From positions 51,509 to 115,508 of the forward strand of contig VIAD01000010.1 in assembly GCA_006546595.1 (NCBI GenBank): a stretch of 64,000 nt of DNA, given 5' to 3'. Of the stretch, positions 35,771 to 44,424 are shown piece by piece. Origin of the DNA: Moraxellaceae bacterium AER2_44_116. GTDB lineage: Bacteria > Pseudomonadota > Gammaproteobacteria > Pseudomonadales > Moraxellaceae. The notes below the pieces were generated by a model. It did no database searches and was not told the origin of the DNA. It saw nothing but the letters and a program-made list of their open reading frames with translations. Numbering within the stretch: the stretch's first letter is position 1; the number at the start of each line of letters is the position of its first letter. Made by a program: the position numbers and the translations under genes.

Positions 35771-37033
35771 ATGGGTTACCAGAAGATTGTGGTTCCAGCC
35801 GATGGCGACAAAATTACCGTAAACGCTGACCTGTCACTGAACGTTCCCAACTATCCGATTGTTGCCTACATTGAAGGCGACGGCATTGGTGTTGATATTA
35901 CACCCGTTATGCTCAAAGTAGTTGATGCTGCGGTTAGCAAAGCGTATGGCACTAAACGTGCTATTTCGTGGATGGAAGTCTATTGTGGCGAAAAAGCATC
36001 ACGTTTATACCCCAATAACAATTATATGCCAGAAGAGTCTTTAGAAGCATTACGTGAATTTGTGGTGAGTATTAAAGGGCCATTGACCACACCCGTTGGT
36101 GGCGGTATGCGTTCGTTGAACGTGGCCTTACGTCAAGAATTAGATTTGTATGTGTGTGTGCGTCCAGTTCGTTGGTTTAAAGGTGTTCCAAGTCCTGTTA
36201 GCCACCCTGAACTCACGGATATGACGATTTATCGTGAAAACTCCGAAGACATTTATGCGGGTATTGAGTGGAAAGCGGATAGTCCTGAAGGTTTAAAAGT
36301 CATCAAGTTTTTACGCGAAGAAATGGGTGTCACTAAAATCCGCTTCCCTGAAACTTGTGGTATTGGTATTAAGCCTGTTTCTAAAGAAGGTACGCAGCGT
36401 TTGGTGCGTAAAGCGATTCAGTTTGCCATTGATAATGACAAACCATCAGTAACTCTCGTCCATAAAGGCAACATCATGAAATACACCGAAGGTGCATTCC
36501 GTGATTGGGGCTATGAATTAGCGGCTGAGCGTTTTGGTGCAGAGTTAATTGATGGTGGCCCGTGGATGAGCTTCAAAAATCCACGCACAGGCAATACTAT
36601 TGTAATTAAAGACGTAATTGCGGATGCGTTCTTGCAACAAATTTTGATGCGCCCAGCTGATTATTCCGTTATTGCTACCCTTAATCTAAACGGCGACTAT
36701 ATTTCTGATGCTTTGGCGGCAGAAGTCGGCGGTATTGGTATTGCACCGGGTGCAAACTTGGGCGGTTCTATCGCAATGTTTGAAGCAACTCACGGCACTG
36801 CGCCTAAATATGCGGGTCAAGATAAAGTGAACCCTGGTTCGATTATTTTGTCAGCCGAAATGATGTTGCGTCATATGGGTTGGTTGGAAGCTGCTGATAT
36901 GATTATTGCAGGTGTTCAAGGTGCGATTAACGCGAAAACCGTGACCTATGATTTTGAGCGTTTAATGCCTGAAGCGACATTGTTGCGTTGTTCAGAGTTT
37001 GGCGATGCAGTGATTGAGCACATGGATGATTGA
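35771..37033 (+). CDS. icd: Isocitrate dehydrogenase, NADP-dependent
   Basis: This 420-residue TCA-cycle enzyme oxidatively decarboxylates isocitrate to 2-oxoglutarate. Signatures include YIEGDGIGVDITPVMLKV, the phosphorylatable Ser region GGGMRSLNVALRQELDLYVC, YRENSEDIYAGIEW and NLNGDYISDALAAEVGGIGIAPG. Length equals the E. coli type (about 416). GGGAG lies before the ATG. A strong bidirectional terminator follows. It may feed the same 2-oxoglutarate pool as gdhB nearby. Confidence 0.97.
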   Translation: MGYQKIVVPADGDKITVNADLSLNVPNYPIVAYIEGDGIGVDITPVMLKVVDAAVSKAYGTKRAISWMEVYCGEKASRLYPNNNYMPEESLEALREFVVSIKGPLTTPVGGGMRSLNVALRQELDLYVCVRPVRWFKGVPSPVSHPELTDMTIYRENSEDIYAGIEWKADSPEGLKVIKFLREEMGVTKIRFPETCGIGIKPVSKEGTQRLVRKAIQFAIDNDKPSVTLVHKGNIMKYTEGAFRDWGYELAAERFGAELIDGGPWMSFKNPRTGNTIVIKDVIADAFLQQILMRPADYSVIATLNLNGDYISDALAAEVGGIGIAPGANLGGSIAMFEATHGTAPKYAGQDKVNPGSIILSAEMMLRHMGWLEAADMIIAGVQGAINAKTVTYDFERLMPEATLLRCSEFGDAVIEHMDD

Positions 37034-37086
37034 TGTTCGTCTGGACATACGCATCGTCAAAATGAAATGCGTAAGTCAAGAGACAA

Positions 37087-37119
37087 AAACTCCCTTCTAG
37101 CGTTAGAGGGGAGTTTGTT
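37087..37119. terminator. Strong terminator between convergent icd and terD
   Basis: A 13-bp stem, 37087-37099 with 37104-37116 (AAACTCCCTTCTA / TAGAGGGGAGTTT, one G-T pair), and a 4-base loop. It is symmetric and should serve both strands. Confidence 0.85.
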
Positions 37120-37133
37120 GAATCAAATGGTTA

Positions 37134-37706
37134 TTATTGATAACCTTCAATAAAATCCGTCAAGCTTAAACGATAACCCGCACCGACTGCTTTAAACAGC
37201 CATTCACCATCTAAACGAAAAAACGAACCAAATTGCACCGCGGTTTCGTTAGAAAACATCGCATCTAAGTCGTAATCCGCGACAACTTTATCACCGTCAT
37301 ATAAACGAATATACGCATTTTGAATTTGACCGAAGTTTTGGCGGCGCGCATCGGCTTCGTGAATGGTAACAATAAACGAAATTTCTTGCGCGTCAGCGTG
37401 TAGCTTGCTGAGATCCACAGTAATACTTTCATCATCGCCTGATGCATTGCCTGAGCGATTATCGCCAGAATGCGTCACTGCGCCGTCGGGCGATTGTTTG
37501 TTGTTATAAAACACAAAGTATTCATCTGAAAGTAATTTTGGCTCTTTGGTGCTATTTAGACGACACGTAAATACGGATACATCTAAATCGAAGTCAGCAC
37601 CGCCGCCAGCACTTTTATCCCAGCCTAAACCCACACGAATCATGCGTAGGGAAGGCTCACGTTTGCTAATATTGATGGATTCGCCTTTTTTTAAGTTAAT
37701 CGCCAT
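37134..37706 (-). CDS. terD: TerD-family stress protein
   Basis: This 190-residue protein belongs to the tellurium-resistance TerD family of calcium-binding, general stress proteins. The start MAINLKKGESINISK, the central GLGWDKSAGGGADFDLDVSVF with the DFDLD calcium-site acidic residues, and GDDESITVDLSKL are diagnostic. The ATG at 37706 has GAGGAG upstream and a TTG at 37712 is discarded. It is followed upstream by a TelA gene on the same strand (40-base gap), so the pair is probably one stress operon. Confidence 0.94.
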   Translation of the reverse strand: MAINLKKGESINISKREPSLRMIRVGLGWDKSAGGGADFDLDVSVFTCRLNSTKEPKLLSDEYFVFYNNKQSPDGAVTHSGDNRSGNASGDDESITVDLSKLHADAQEISFIVTIHEADARRQNFGQIQNAYIRLYDGDKVVADYDLDAMFSNETAVQFGSFFRLDGEWLFKAVGAGYRLSLTDFIEGYQ

Positions 37707-37746
37707 CGTCAACTACTCCTCTGTTGTTATCAAAATACAATAAAAC

Positions 37747-39018
37747 TCAACCACGACCACCTAATTTATTAATCAGTTCACTTTTCATGGATTCCATCCG
37801 TGTGACCGCATCGGCTCGTGATTGTTCGCCATCACGTTGAATTTGCTCTACTTCTTCAATCGTCGAAATCAGCGTTTGTTGTACGTGTTCTAGTGTTTCA
37901 ATGTCAACTACGGCGCGTTGGTTTGCGCGTGCAGTATTAATCGAATTTTGCTTCAGTAAATCGGCATTACGACGCATTAAGTCGTTCGTGGTATCATCAA
38001 TTTTTTGCGCCAATTCCACCGCTTTTTGTTGTTCAATCAATGAGATCGCTAAGGTAAATTGCTTTTTCCACGAAGGAATCGTCAGTTCTTGCAAGTTACG
38101 AAATTTATCAATCAACAGTTGATTGTTTTTTTGCACCATACGAATCATCGGTGCAGTTTGTACGGCGACCATTTGCATGGTGCGTAAATCGTGAACACGT
38201 TTATTTAAACGGTCTAAGGTATCTTGTAAGGTGGAAATCGCTTGGGCTTCCATAGGGTCGGCCGCCGCAGGTGCTTCTTTACGGCTAGTAATTTCCGCGT
38301 TTAATTCTTCGGCTTTAATCTCGCCCACTAAAATATAGCATTCAAGCGTGTGGTATTCATCGACATTAAAAACATAGACTTTTTCTAGGTCTTGCACGCG
38401 ATTGGCTAGACGCACTTGTGTCATTTTCATTTCGACAACCAACTTTTCAATTTGTTGGCTGAGGGTGTTGTATTTGCCTAATATTTTCTCTTTATTCATT
38501 TTAAAAGAGTCAATAAAGCCGCCAATTAGTGGGATTTTCGAACGCGAGCTATCCACCAAACCACTGATATTAATACCTTTGGCCAATAACACGACTTCAT
38601 TGAGGTTTTCACCTAAGCCATCAATATCTTTGCTTCGGACTTGGGATAACAACTTGTCTGAATACTCAACGACTTTTGCGCCTGATTGTGAACCTAAGGT
38701 ATAAATGGCATCGGGACGGCGAGGGTCAAAACCTTGGGCAATTTTGGCGACTTCTTGGCGTAACTTAGTGGTATCTGTGCCTGCTTCTTGCAGACGTTGA
38801 TGATGTTTTTCTAGCACGATATCCAAATAAGACACGGGGGCAGAAGGGGCTTGATAGGGGGGTGGACTCATGTTTTGTGCAGGCACGATGGGCATTGCAG
38901 GTGTGGCAGATGACATTGAGTTGCCAAACGTATTTGTTGTGGGTGTGGCAGTGGTGGTTGGTGCACTATTGGTTGCCGTTTCTTCCGAAAATGCTGAGAC
39001 GGGTTTGAATTTGCTCAT
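37747..39018 (-). CDS. telA: TelA/KlaA toxic-anion resistance family protein
   Basis: This 423-residue protein has a Pro/Thr/Ser-rich N-terminal tail of about 60 residues, then a helical TelA domain. Recognisable stretches are KIPLIGGFIDSFKMNKEKI, KVYVFNVDEYHTLECYI, QTAPMIRMVQKNNQLLI and TIPSWKKQFTLAISL. TelA is a cytosolic, coiled-coil-like protein frequently encoded with TerD proteins and linked to tellurite and phage or colicin resistance. It lies between terD and a divergent TelA-like paralogue. Confidence 0.93.
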   Translation of the reverse strand: MSKFKPVSAFSEETATNSAPTTTATPTTNTFGNSMSSATPAMPIVPAQNMSPPPYQAPSAPVSYLDIVLEKHHQRLQEAGTDTTKLRQEVAKIAQGFDPRRPDAIYTLGSQSGAKVVEYSDKLLSQVRSKDIDGLGENLNEVVLLAKGINISGLVDSSRSKIPLIGGFIDSFKMNKEKILGKYNTLSQQIEKLVVEMKMTQVRLANRVQDLEKVYVFNVDEYHTLECYILVGEIKAEELNAEITSRKEAPAAADPMEAQAISTLQDTLDRLNKRVHDLRTMQMVAVQTAPMIRMVQKNNQLLIDKFRNLQELTIPSWKKQFTLAISLIEQQKAVELAQKIDDTTNDLMRRNADLLKQNSINTARANQRAVVDIETLEHVQQTLISTIEEVEQIQRDGEQSRADAVTRMESMKSELINKLGGRG

Positions 39019-39055
39019 TATTTTTTCCTTGTGTCAGTGTTTAAGGTACATATCT

Positions 39056-40144
39056 TTAGTTTAAAGATAACAGCTTTTGATGAAGCGTTTGTTGTGTTGT
39101 CGCTAATTGTTGATACAGTTCACTCACGCTATCATTGGGCGATAACGAAAATAATGCCAATATTTGTTGTCGCCATGCAGGAATTACTAAATTAAGCGTT
39201 TCGTTAGCGTGATCAATCAATGTTAGGGTGTTTTTTTGTTCTAAACGTAACTGTCCCATCCGTAATAACACAGTATGGCGTAGTATTTTGAGTGTCTGCA
39301 AACGGCGTTCAAAACGTGCTAAGTTATCTTTTTTATCTAACAGTGCTTGTTGGGCAAACAGATTTTGGCTCTCAACGGGCTGCTGCTGTAATAATTCTTG
39401 TTCTTTTTCTAAGCGCAGTTGACCCGCTAATAAATAAATCGTCAAACTTCGGAATTGCTGATCGTTTTTTTGAAATAATTCAGCAAACAGTTGTTGATTC
39501 TTTTTTAGCTGATTTAGTCGGTTTTGGCAGAAGGTAACATTGCTTTTAATATCACGCTCCAACTCCATAAAACGCGCTTTGTTATTGACCGAGCTACTAA
39601 AAAAACGATTAAAAAACGAAGGATTATGGGTGTTGCTATTGCTAATGGCATCAATATCAACTTTTTGTGTAGCTTCTAGAATCAAGCCTAAATACTTACG
39701 TACACCGTCAGCATAATCACTGCGAGTCACGGTATTTAATTGGTTCAGAATGCTTTCTGAGAGCTGGCTGGCCTCTGCTCCATAGTCGGTGACATAACTG
39801 GAGTCGTGTAGCTGAATCGTTGTTTGTAATAAATTGGCGCGTGATAGTTCCGTATCGGCAAATTGATAGTCATTCAGTTCTAAACGGGCAATGGCCGTTT
39901 CTAGCCATTGGCGACTGCTTTCATCCACTGAGTTTTGTACGGTGGGTTGAAATAGTGCTTTGGGGGCGGGAGTGCTATCCATAGGTGCAGTTGTCACAGG
40001 TGGTGGTTTTAAAGACTGTTTTGGGTGAAACGTTTTTGGCGTAAATGGCGGTTCAGCATTCAGAACAACGGCGGAATCTTCGCCCGTCGAGGGGGTTGAT
40101 GCTATGTTTTTGCTGTCATTCACTTGATGAAACGTTTTAACCAC
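39056..40144 (-). CDS. Divergent TelA-like protein
   Basis: This 362-residue protein keeps the TelA layout of a disordered Pro-rich N-terminus (about 1-70) and a long helical domain. The family stretch NLVIPAWRQQILALFSL parallels TIPSWKKQFTLAISL in its neighbour. Other stretches (TRSDYADGVRKYLGLI, FFNRFFSSSVNNKARFMELE) show strong divergence and a shorter C-terminus. It is probably an ancient duplicate that may form a hetero-complex with TelA. The gap to telA is 37 bases, so the three stress genes can be one operon. Confidence 0.75.
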   Translation of the reverse strand: MVKTFHQVNDSKNIASTPSTGEDSAVVLNAEPPFTPKTFHPKQSLKPPPVTTAPMDSTPAPKALFQPTVQNSVDESSRQWLETAIARLELNDYQFADTELSRANLLQTTIQLHDSSYVTDYGAEASQLSESILNQLNTVTRSDYADGVRKYLGLILEATQKVDIDAISNSNTHNPSFFNRFFSSSVNNKARFMELERDIKSNVTFCQNRLNQLKKNQQLFAELFQKNDQQFRSLTIYLLAGQLRLEKEQELLQQQPVESQNLFAQQALLDKKDNLARFERRLQTLKILRHTVLLRMGQLRLEQKNTLTLIDHANETLNLVIPAWRQQILALFSLSPNDSVSELYQQLATTQQTLHQKLLSLN

Positions 40145-40211
40145 ATTATTTCTCGCAATCAGCGATCTATTGGTCGAATTCTTCTATTAGCAACATTCTA
40201 GGCCATTCAGA

Positions 40212-41174
40212 TTATTGATACACATCTTTTAGTGTTTCACATTTTTTAAAGCGTTTGTATATCCATTGATATTGGGTTGGATCGCGGCGAATCAAGTTGG
40301 CAACGCTGTGATTCATCGCGCTAACAGACGTTAATAAGTCATCGTCATAGACCTTTGGGTCAACTTTTTCGACAGTGATTTTAAAGCCTTTGCCGCTACC
40401 ACGCGGCGTACAAGACAGCATAATAACGTCACATTGGGTTTTTTGAATCAGTTTGGACGCTAAAATTCCCGACCATACCGATATGCCAAAAAAAGGTGCG
40501 AAAATGCCGCCGTTATCGTGAGGTGTGTGGTCAGGGAGCAAAATAGATACGCCGCCAGACCTGAGTGTTTTGAAGATTGCTTTTACGCCTTTTTCATCGG
40601 TAGGCGCAAGAGTGGTACTGAGGCGAGTGCGGGCTTCACGGACAAAAATATCCATGCTCTTATTTTTACTCGGCTTATACATAATGACGGGGTTTGCATG
40701 TTGGCTAACCCAAGAGTTCATAAATTCCCAATTGCCATAGTGTGGCGCGATAATCAAACAGCCTTTCGGCGATTTAATAGCAGCAAAAAACAATGCCTCA
40801 TTCTCGATTTCGGTCATTTGTTGAATACTGTATTCGGGAGGCATGCCCCACGTTTTGGTAAACTCTAACGCCGTTTGTGCGGTATAAATTAAATTTTGTT
40901 TGGTTGTCGTATTAATCCAGCGTTCACTTTGCTCTGGAAAACACAGTTTTAAGTTACGCCGAATGACCCACGCAGGGCCATGTGGAAACCATGCGGCAAT
41001 ACTACCGATCAAAAAACCCAAATATTGTAAGGTGGATAACGATAGACGGCTAAAAAAGCCCAGTATTTTTAACGACACACGGTCTTGTGTCGAAAGTGGT
41101 AAGGTATTTTCAGTTTGGAGTTCAGGCGCAGACATTATTTTTAAACAGTGCTTGATAAAATGATGACTAAGCAT
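40212..41174 (-). CDS. LpxL/HtrB-family acyltransferase
   Basis: This ~320-residue protein belongs to the lysophospholipid/lipid A acyltransferase family. The HX4E active site is in IIAPHYGNWEFMNSW. Other family features are IMYKPSKNKSMD, GGVSILLPDHTPHDNGGIFAPFFG and RRDPTQYQWIYKRFK at the end. A hydrophobic N-terminal helix (LSTLQYLGFLIGSIAAWF) anchors it to the inner membrane. It probably adds a secondary acyl chain to lipid A; it could instead be an LpxM or a phospholipid acyltransferase. The start is uncertain: ATG codons at 41174 and 41135 are both possible. Confidence 0.87.
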   Translation of the reverse strand: MLSHHFIKHCLKIMSAPELQTENTLPLSTQDRVSLKILGFFSRLSLSTLQYLGFLIGSIAAWFPHGPAWVIRRNLKLCFPEQSERWINTTTKQNLIYTAQTALEFTKTWGMPPEYSIQQMTEIENEALFFAAIKSPKGCLIIAPHYGNWEFMNSWVSQHANPVIMYKPSKNKSMDIFVREARTRLSTTLAPTDEKGVKAIFKTLRSGGVSILLPDHTPHDNGGIFAPFFGISVWSGILASKLIQKTQCDVIMLSCTPRGSGKGFKITVEKVDPKVYDDDLLTSVSAMNHSVANLIRRDPTQYQWIYKRFKKCETLKDVYQ

Positions 41175-41238
41175 AAATGACCCATCGCGCAATACCAAGC
41201 AGACTGAGACAAAACAACAGCAACTCCGTTAAAAAAGT

Positions 41239-41244
41239 TATAAT
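41239..41244 (+). promoter_or_regulatory. Candidate -10 box upstream of miaE
   Basis: A perfect TATAAT sits 23 bases before the miaE ATG, giving a short leader. No good -35 box is seen, so the assignment is tentative. Confidence 0.45.
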
Positions 41245-41267
41245 AGTGCATCGATTTGAGAGACTTA

Positions 41268-41876
41268 ATGATGGATTTTTTGCAGCCTATTCGTGAATTT
41301 TTAGGATGTGCCACACCACAAGCGTGGATTGATGCAGCTATTAAGGACATTCCACTGCTATTGCAAGACCATGCCAATTGCGAAAAGAAAGCCGCAAGTA
41401 CGGCGGTCAACTTATTATTTCGTTATAACGATAAACAAGAGTTGCAAGAATGCCTCGCGCAATTAGCGCGCGAAGAGTTACTCCATTATGAACAAGTCAT
41501 GGAAATTATGACCAAACGGGGTTTGCATTATAAACCGATTACCAATGCGCGTTATGCCGGTAGTTTACGTAAACATGTGCGAACTTATGAACCTCAACAT
41601 CTAATTGATATTTTAATTATTGGCGCGTTTGTCGAGGCGCGTTCGTGTGAACGATTTGCTGCCATTGCTCCGTACCTAGATGAAGAGTTAAAACGATTTT
41701 ATACCTTTTTATTGAAGTCGGAAGCGCGTCATTTTGAATATTACTTGGACTTGGCGGAGCGTTATAGTCCAGAGCCAATACTCGATAGAATTGCATTTTT
41801 TCGTGAACAAGAAGCCGCATTAATCAGCTCGACAGACACAGAAATGCGCTTTCATAGTGGTATCCCGACTATTTAA
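41268..41876 (+). CDS. miaE: tRNA-(ms2io6A37) hydroxylase MiaE
   Basis: This 202-residue diiron, ferritin-like enzyme hydroxylates the isopentenyl group of modified A37 in tRNA. Iron-ligand motifs are visible as EELLHYEQVMEI, EARSCERFAAIAP and EARHFEYYLDLAE. The start at 41268 has GAGAG upstream and fits the family N-terminus (FLQPIREFLGCATPQAW). The gene is divergent from the LpxL-family acyltransferase. Confidence 0.95.
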   Translation: MMDFLQPIREFLGCATPQAWIDAAIKDIPLLLQDHANCEKKAASTAVNLLFRYNDKQELQECLAQLAREELLHYEQVMEIMTKRGLHYKPITNARYAGSLRKHVRTYEPQHLIDILIIGAFVEARSCERFAAIAPYLDEELKRFYTFLLKSEARHFEYYLDLAERYSPEPILDRIAFFREQEAALISSTDTEMRFHSGIPTI

Positions 41877-41885
41877 TCCACATCT

Positions 41886-41913
41886 AAAAACCTTGCTAAA
41901 AAGTGAGGTTTTT
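41886..41913 (+). terminator. Terminator after miaE
   Basis: AAAAACCT (41886-41893) pairs with AGGTTTTT (41906-41913) across a 12-base loop and is followed by GTCTTGT. It is a moderate stem ending in T residues. Confidence 0.6.
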
Positions 41914-41988
41914 GTCTTGTCTAGTCTGTTGTTTCCGTTTTCGTCGGTATTAATTGACCATTCATCTTAAAACTACCGTTCGTCGGGC

Positions 41989-42045
41989 TGTCGCGAATTC
42001 ACATTGCCTGTCGTAAATTCACAATTCAGGTGTCGTTAATTACAC
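41989..42045 (+). repeat. Three short direct repeats, TGTCGnnAATTcACA type
   Basis: TGTCGCGAATTCACA (41989-42003), TGTCGTAAATTCACA (42009-42023) and TGTCGTTAATTACAC (42031-42045) recur every 20 and 22 bases, about two helical turns. Such spacing suits cooperative protein binding. They resemble the terminal repeats bound by TnsB/TniA-type transposases and could alternatively be an operator upstream of the first lipase. The rest of the 301-base gap between miaE and the lipase holds a terminator and an AT-rich leader. Confidence 0.6.
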
Positions 42046-42177
42046 TAAAATAACCAACAACAAGGCAGTAAACGCCAATACTCGAAAAATAGTGTTTTTA
42101 CTCTAAAAGATCATTTAATAATTCTAAAAAATGTAACAACAAGAGCCTGAATAAAGGCACTACTGAGGACAACAAAA

Positions 42178-43119
42178 ATGTTAAAGCAATTACTAGCAGT
42201 CAGCACATTGGTAGCCGCAACTCTAACAGCGAACACGGCGAGTGCGTTCTGTTTATTTAACTGTGATTATACCAAAACAAAATACCCGATTGTTTTAGCT
42301 CCGGGGGTGTTGGGTTTTGACAAATTAGTGGGTTTTGTTGATTACTGGTATGGTATCCCTAGTGCCATGAAAGATGGTGGTGCTAAGGTTTATACAACTT
42401 CCGCTTCTGCGTTTAATAGCTCTGAAGTTCGTGGTGAGCAATTGCTTGCCCAAGTACAAAACATCCTTGCGATTACAGGCGCGCAAAAAGTTAACTTGAT
42501 GGGACATAGTCACGGTGGCTTTTCCATTCGTTATGTTGCAGGTGCTATTCCAACGCGTGTCGCTTCGTTAACAGCTATCCATAGCCCAGTCAAAGGCGTA
42601 CAAGGTGCAAACATCATTACAGGTATTGCGCCAGCAGGTACGGTGTCTGCATCCGTTGTGTCTTCGGTTGCGAATGCGGTTTCTAACTTTGTGACGTTCT
42701 TGGCGGGTAATAGCTACAAAGAAGATTTCTTAGCAAGTATGAATTCATTAACGCCACAAAACGCGGCGGTGTTCAATGCTAAGTATGCCAATGGTGTACC
42801 AACAACCGCATGTGGTGAAGGTGCTTATACTGCGAATGGCATTAAAAACTATTCTTGGGGCGGCACATCTTCAGTCACTAACATCCTCGATCCTTTAGAT
42901 ACTTTCTTTGGTATTACAGGTTTAGTCGCTACTTCAGAAGCGAATGATGGTTTGGTTGGCAAATGTTCTAGTCACTTTGGTAAAGTCATTCGTGATAACT
43001 ACCCACATAATCATGGTGATGCAATTAATCAACTGTTTGGTGTTCGTGGTTTGTTTACACCTGCACCCACAGATTTATACCGTGAGCAAGCTAACCGCTT
43101 AAAAGTGGCTGGTTTGTAA
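42178..43119 (+). CDS. lipA: Secreted triacylglycerol lipase, copy 1
   Basis: This 313-residue family I lipase hydrolyses triglycerides outside the cell. A signal peptide runs to about residue 23 (TANTASA, then F). The nucleophile S111 lies in GHSHGG. The catalytic Asp is in ANDGLVGKCSSHFGK and the His in DNYPHNHGDAINQ. The segment TKTKYPIVLAPGVLGFDK is the lipase N-terminal strand with the oxyanion hole. C208-like and C261-like residues (TTACGEGAY, GKCSSHF) can form the family disulfide. It needs a dedicated foldase, encoded at 44425. It is almost identical to copy 2. Confidence 0.95.
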   Translation: MLKQLLAVSTLVAATLTANTASAFCLFNCDYTKTKYPIVLAPGVLGFDKLVGFVDYWYGIPSAMKDGGAKVYTTSASAFNSSEVRGEQLLAQVQNILAITGAQKVNLMGHSHGGFSIRYVAGAIPTRVASLTAIHSPVKGVQGANIITGIAPAGTVSASVVSSVANAVSNFVTFLAGNSYKEDFLASMNSLTPQNAAVFNAKYANGVPTTACGEGAYTANGIKNYSWGGTSSVTNILDPLDTFFGITGLVATSEANDGLVGKCSSHFGKVIRDNYPHNHGDAINQLFGVRGLFTPAPTDLYREQANRLKVAGL

Positions 43120-43168
43120 TCAAGGTAACAAGAGCTAGGTTCTTGACCCGCTTCGGGTGAGGGTAGGA

Positions 43169-43204
43169 TGCGCGGTAGTCTGTTTAGTTACCGCGCAGCT
43201 TTTG
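43169..43204 (+). terminator. Terminator after first lipase
   Basis: TGCGCGGTA (43169-43177) pairs perfectly with TACCGCGCA (43189-43197) with an 11-base loop, then GCTTTTG. A smaller hairpin (ACCCG/CGGGT) lies just before it. Together they occupy most of the gap between lipase genes. Confidence 0.7.
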
Positions 43205-43369
43205 AAAGTAGCCGTTTATCGTATTGTAGTGTTATCGCGCATTAGCTTGGCCTAGTATGCAAATGATAAGTCTGTTGTGAATGTGTACTTGATTCGTTTT
43301 AGCATTGATAAAATAAAAATAGATTAACAATACCAATAATGTCAAAAACCAAACGAGCAGGGGATAACC

Positions 43370-44308
43370 ATGTTAAAAAAAGCACTTGCCACAGCTACAT
43401 TGGCTGCTGCCGCATTTTCTACTAACACCGCAAGCGCGTTCTGTTTATTCAATTGTGACTATACCAAAACCAAATACCCTGTTGTTTTAGCACCGGGTGT
43501 TTTAGGCTTTGATAAGTTAGTGGGTTTTGTTGATTATTGGTATGGTATCCCTAGTGCCATGAAGGATGGTGGTGCTAAGGTTTATACAACTTCCGCTTCT
43601 GCGTTTAATAGCTCCGAAGTTCGTGGTGAGCAACTGTTAACACAAGTGCAAAGTATTTTAGCGATTACAGGCGCACAAAAAGTTAACTTGATTGGCCATA
43701 GTCATGGTGGTTTTTCGGTACGTTATGTTGCTGATATTATGCCAACGCGTGTTGCTTCATTGACAATGGTTCATAGTCCAGTCAAAGGTGCACCTGGTGC
43801 TGACTTAATTCGTAATATTGCGCCCGCAGGTACGTTCTCTGCGTCGTTAATTCAAAGTGTTGGCACAGCGGTTTCTAATTTTGTGACTTTTTTGGCGGGT
43901 AATACCTACAAAGAAAACTTCTTAGCCAGTATGGATTCGTTTACCACCAAAGGTGCTGCAACATTTAATGTTAAGCATCCGAATGGTGTCCCGACAACGG
44001 CATGTGGCGAAGGAGCTTACACGGCGAATGGCATTAGAAACTATTCTTGGAGCGGTACATCTTCGGTGACGAATATCCTTGATCCTTTAGATGTTTTCTT
44101 TGGTATTACAGGATTGATTTCTAAAGAAGCGAATGATGGTTTAGTTGGCAAATGTGCGGGTCATTTTGGTCAGGTCATTCGTGATAATTATCCGCATAAT
44201 CATGGTGATGCGATTAACCAATTGTTCGGTATTCGTGGTTTATTCACACCAGCGCCCACAGATTTGTATCGTCAACAAGCAAATCGCCTAAAAGTGGCAG
44301 GTTTATAA
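43370..44308 (+). CDS. lipA: Secreted triacylglycerol lipase, copy 2
   Basis: This 312-residue protein is a close paralogue of copy 1, with the same signal peptide type (STNTASA, then F), GHSHGGFSVRYVAD nucleophile motif, ANDGLVGKCAGHFG and DNYPHNHGDAINQ. The differences are concentrated in the lid region (about residues 140-205: SPVKGAPGADLIRNI, NTYKENFLASMDSF), which suggests altered substrate or activation behaviour. Its own leader, GGGG ribosome site and a terminator imply separate expression from copy 1. The lipase foldase gene follows 117 bases later. Confidence 0.95.
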   Translation: MLKKALATATLAAAAFSTNTASAFCLFNCDYTKTKYPVVLAPGVLGFDKLVGFVDYWYGIPSAMKDGGAKVYTTSASAFNSSEVRGEQLLTQVQSILAITGAQKVNLIGHSHGGFSVRYVADIMPTRVASLTMVHSPVKGAPGADLIRNIAPAGTFSASLIQSVGTAVSNFVTFLAGNTYKENFLASMDSFTTKGAATFNVKHPNGVPTTACGEGAYTANGIRNYSWSGTSSVTNILDPLDVFFGITGLISKEANDGLVGKCAGHFGQVIRDNYPHNHGDAINQLFGIRGLFTPAPTDLYRQQANRLKVAGL

Positions 44309-44339
44309 GCAAAAAAAACGTATTTCTGATATAAAAAGT

Positions 44340-44364
44340 AGCGGTCTTTAAGGCCGCTTTTTTT
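44340..44364 (+). terminator. Terminator after second lipase
   Basis: Stem 44340-44347 with 44351-44358 (AGCGGTCT / AGGCCGCT), 3-base loop and a run of T residues. It may attenuate, not block, transcription into the foldase gene. Confidence 0.8.
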
Positions 44365-44424
44365 ATGGGTTTATTGATAGTGACGCAAGTAGTGTGTTAC
44401 TCAACGTGGATGGAGATAATAATA

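Noticed and set aside
41877..42177. A small gene between miaE and the first lipase
   Set aside because: No frame with a start and ribosome site; the space holds a terminator, the direct repeats and an AT-rich leader.
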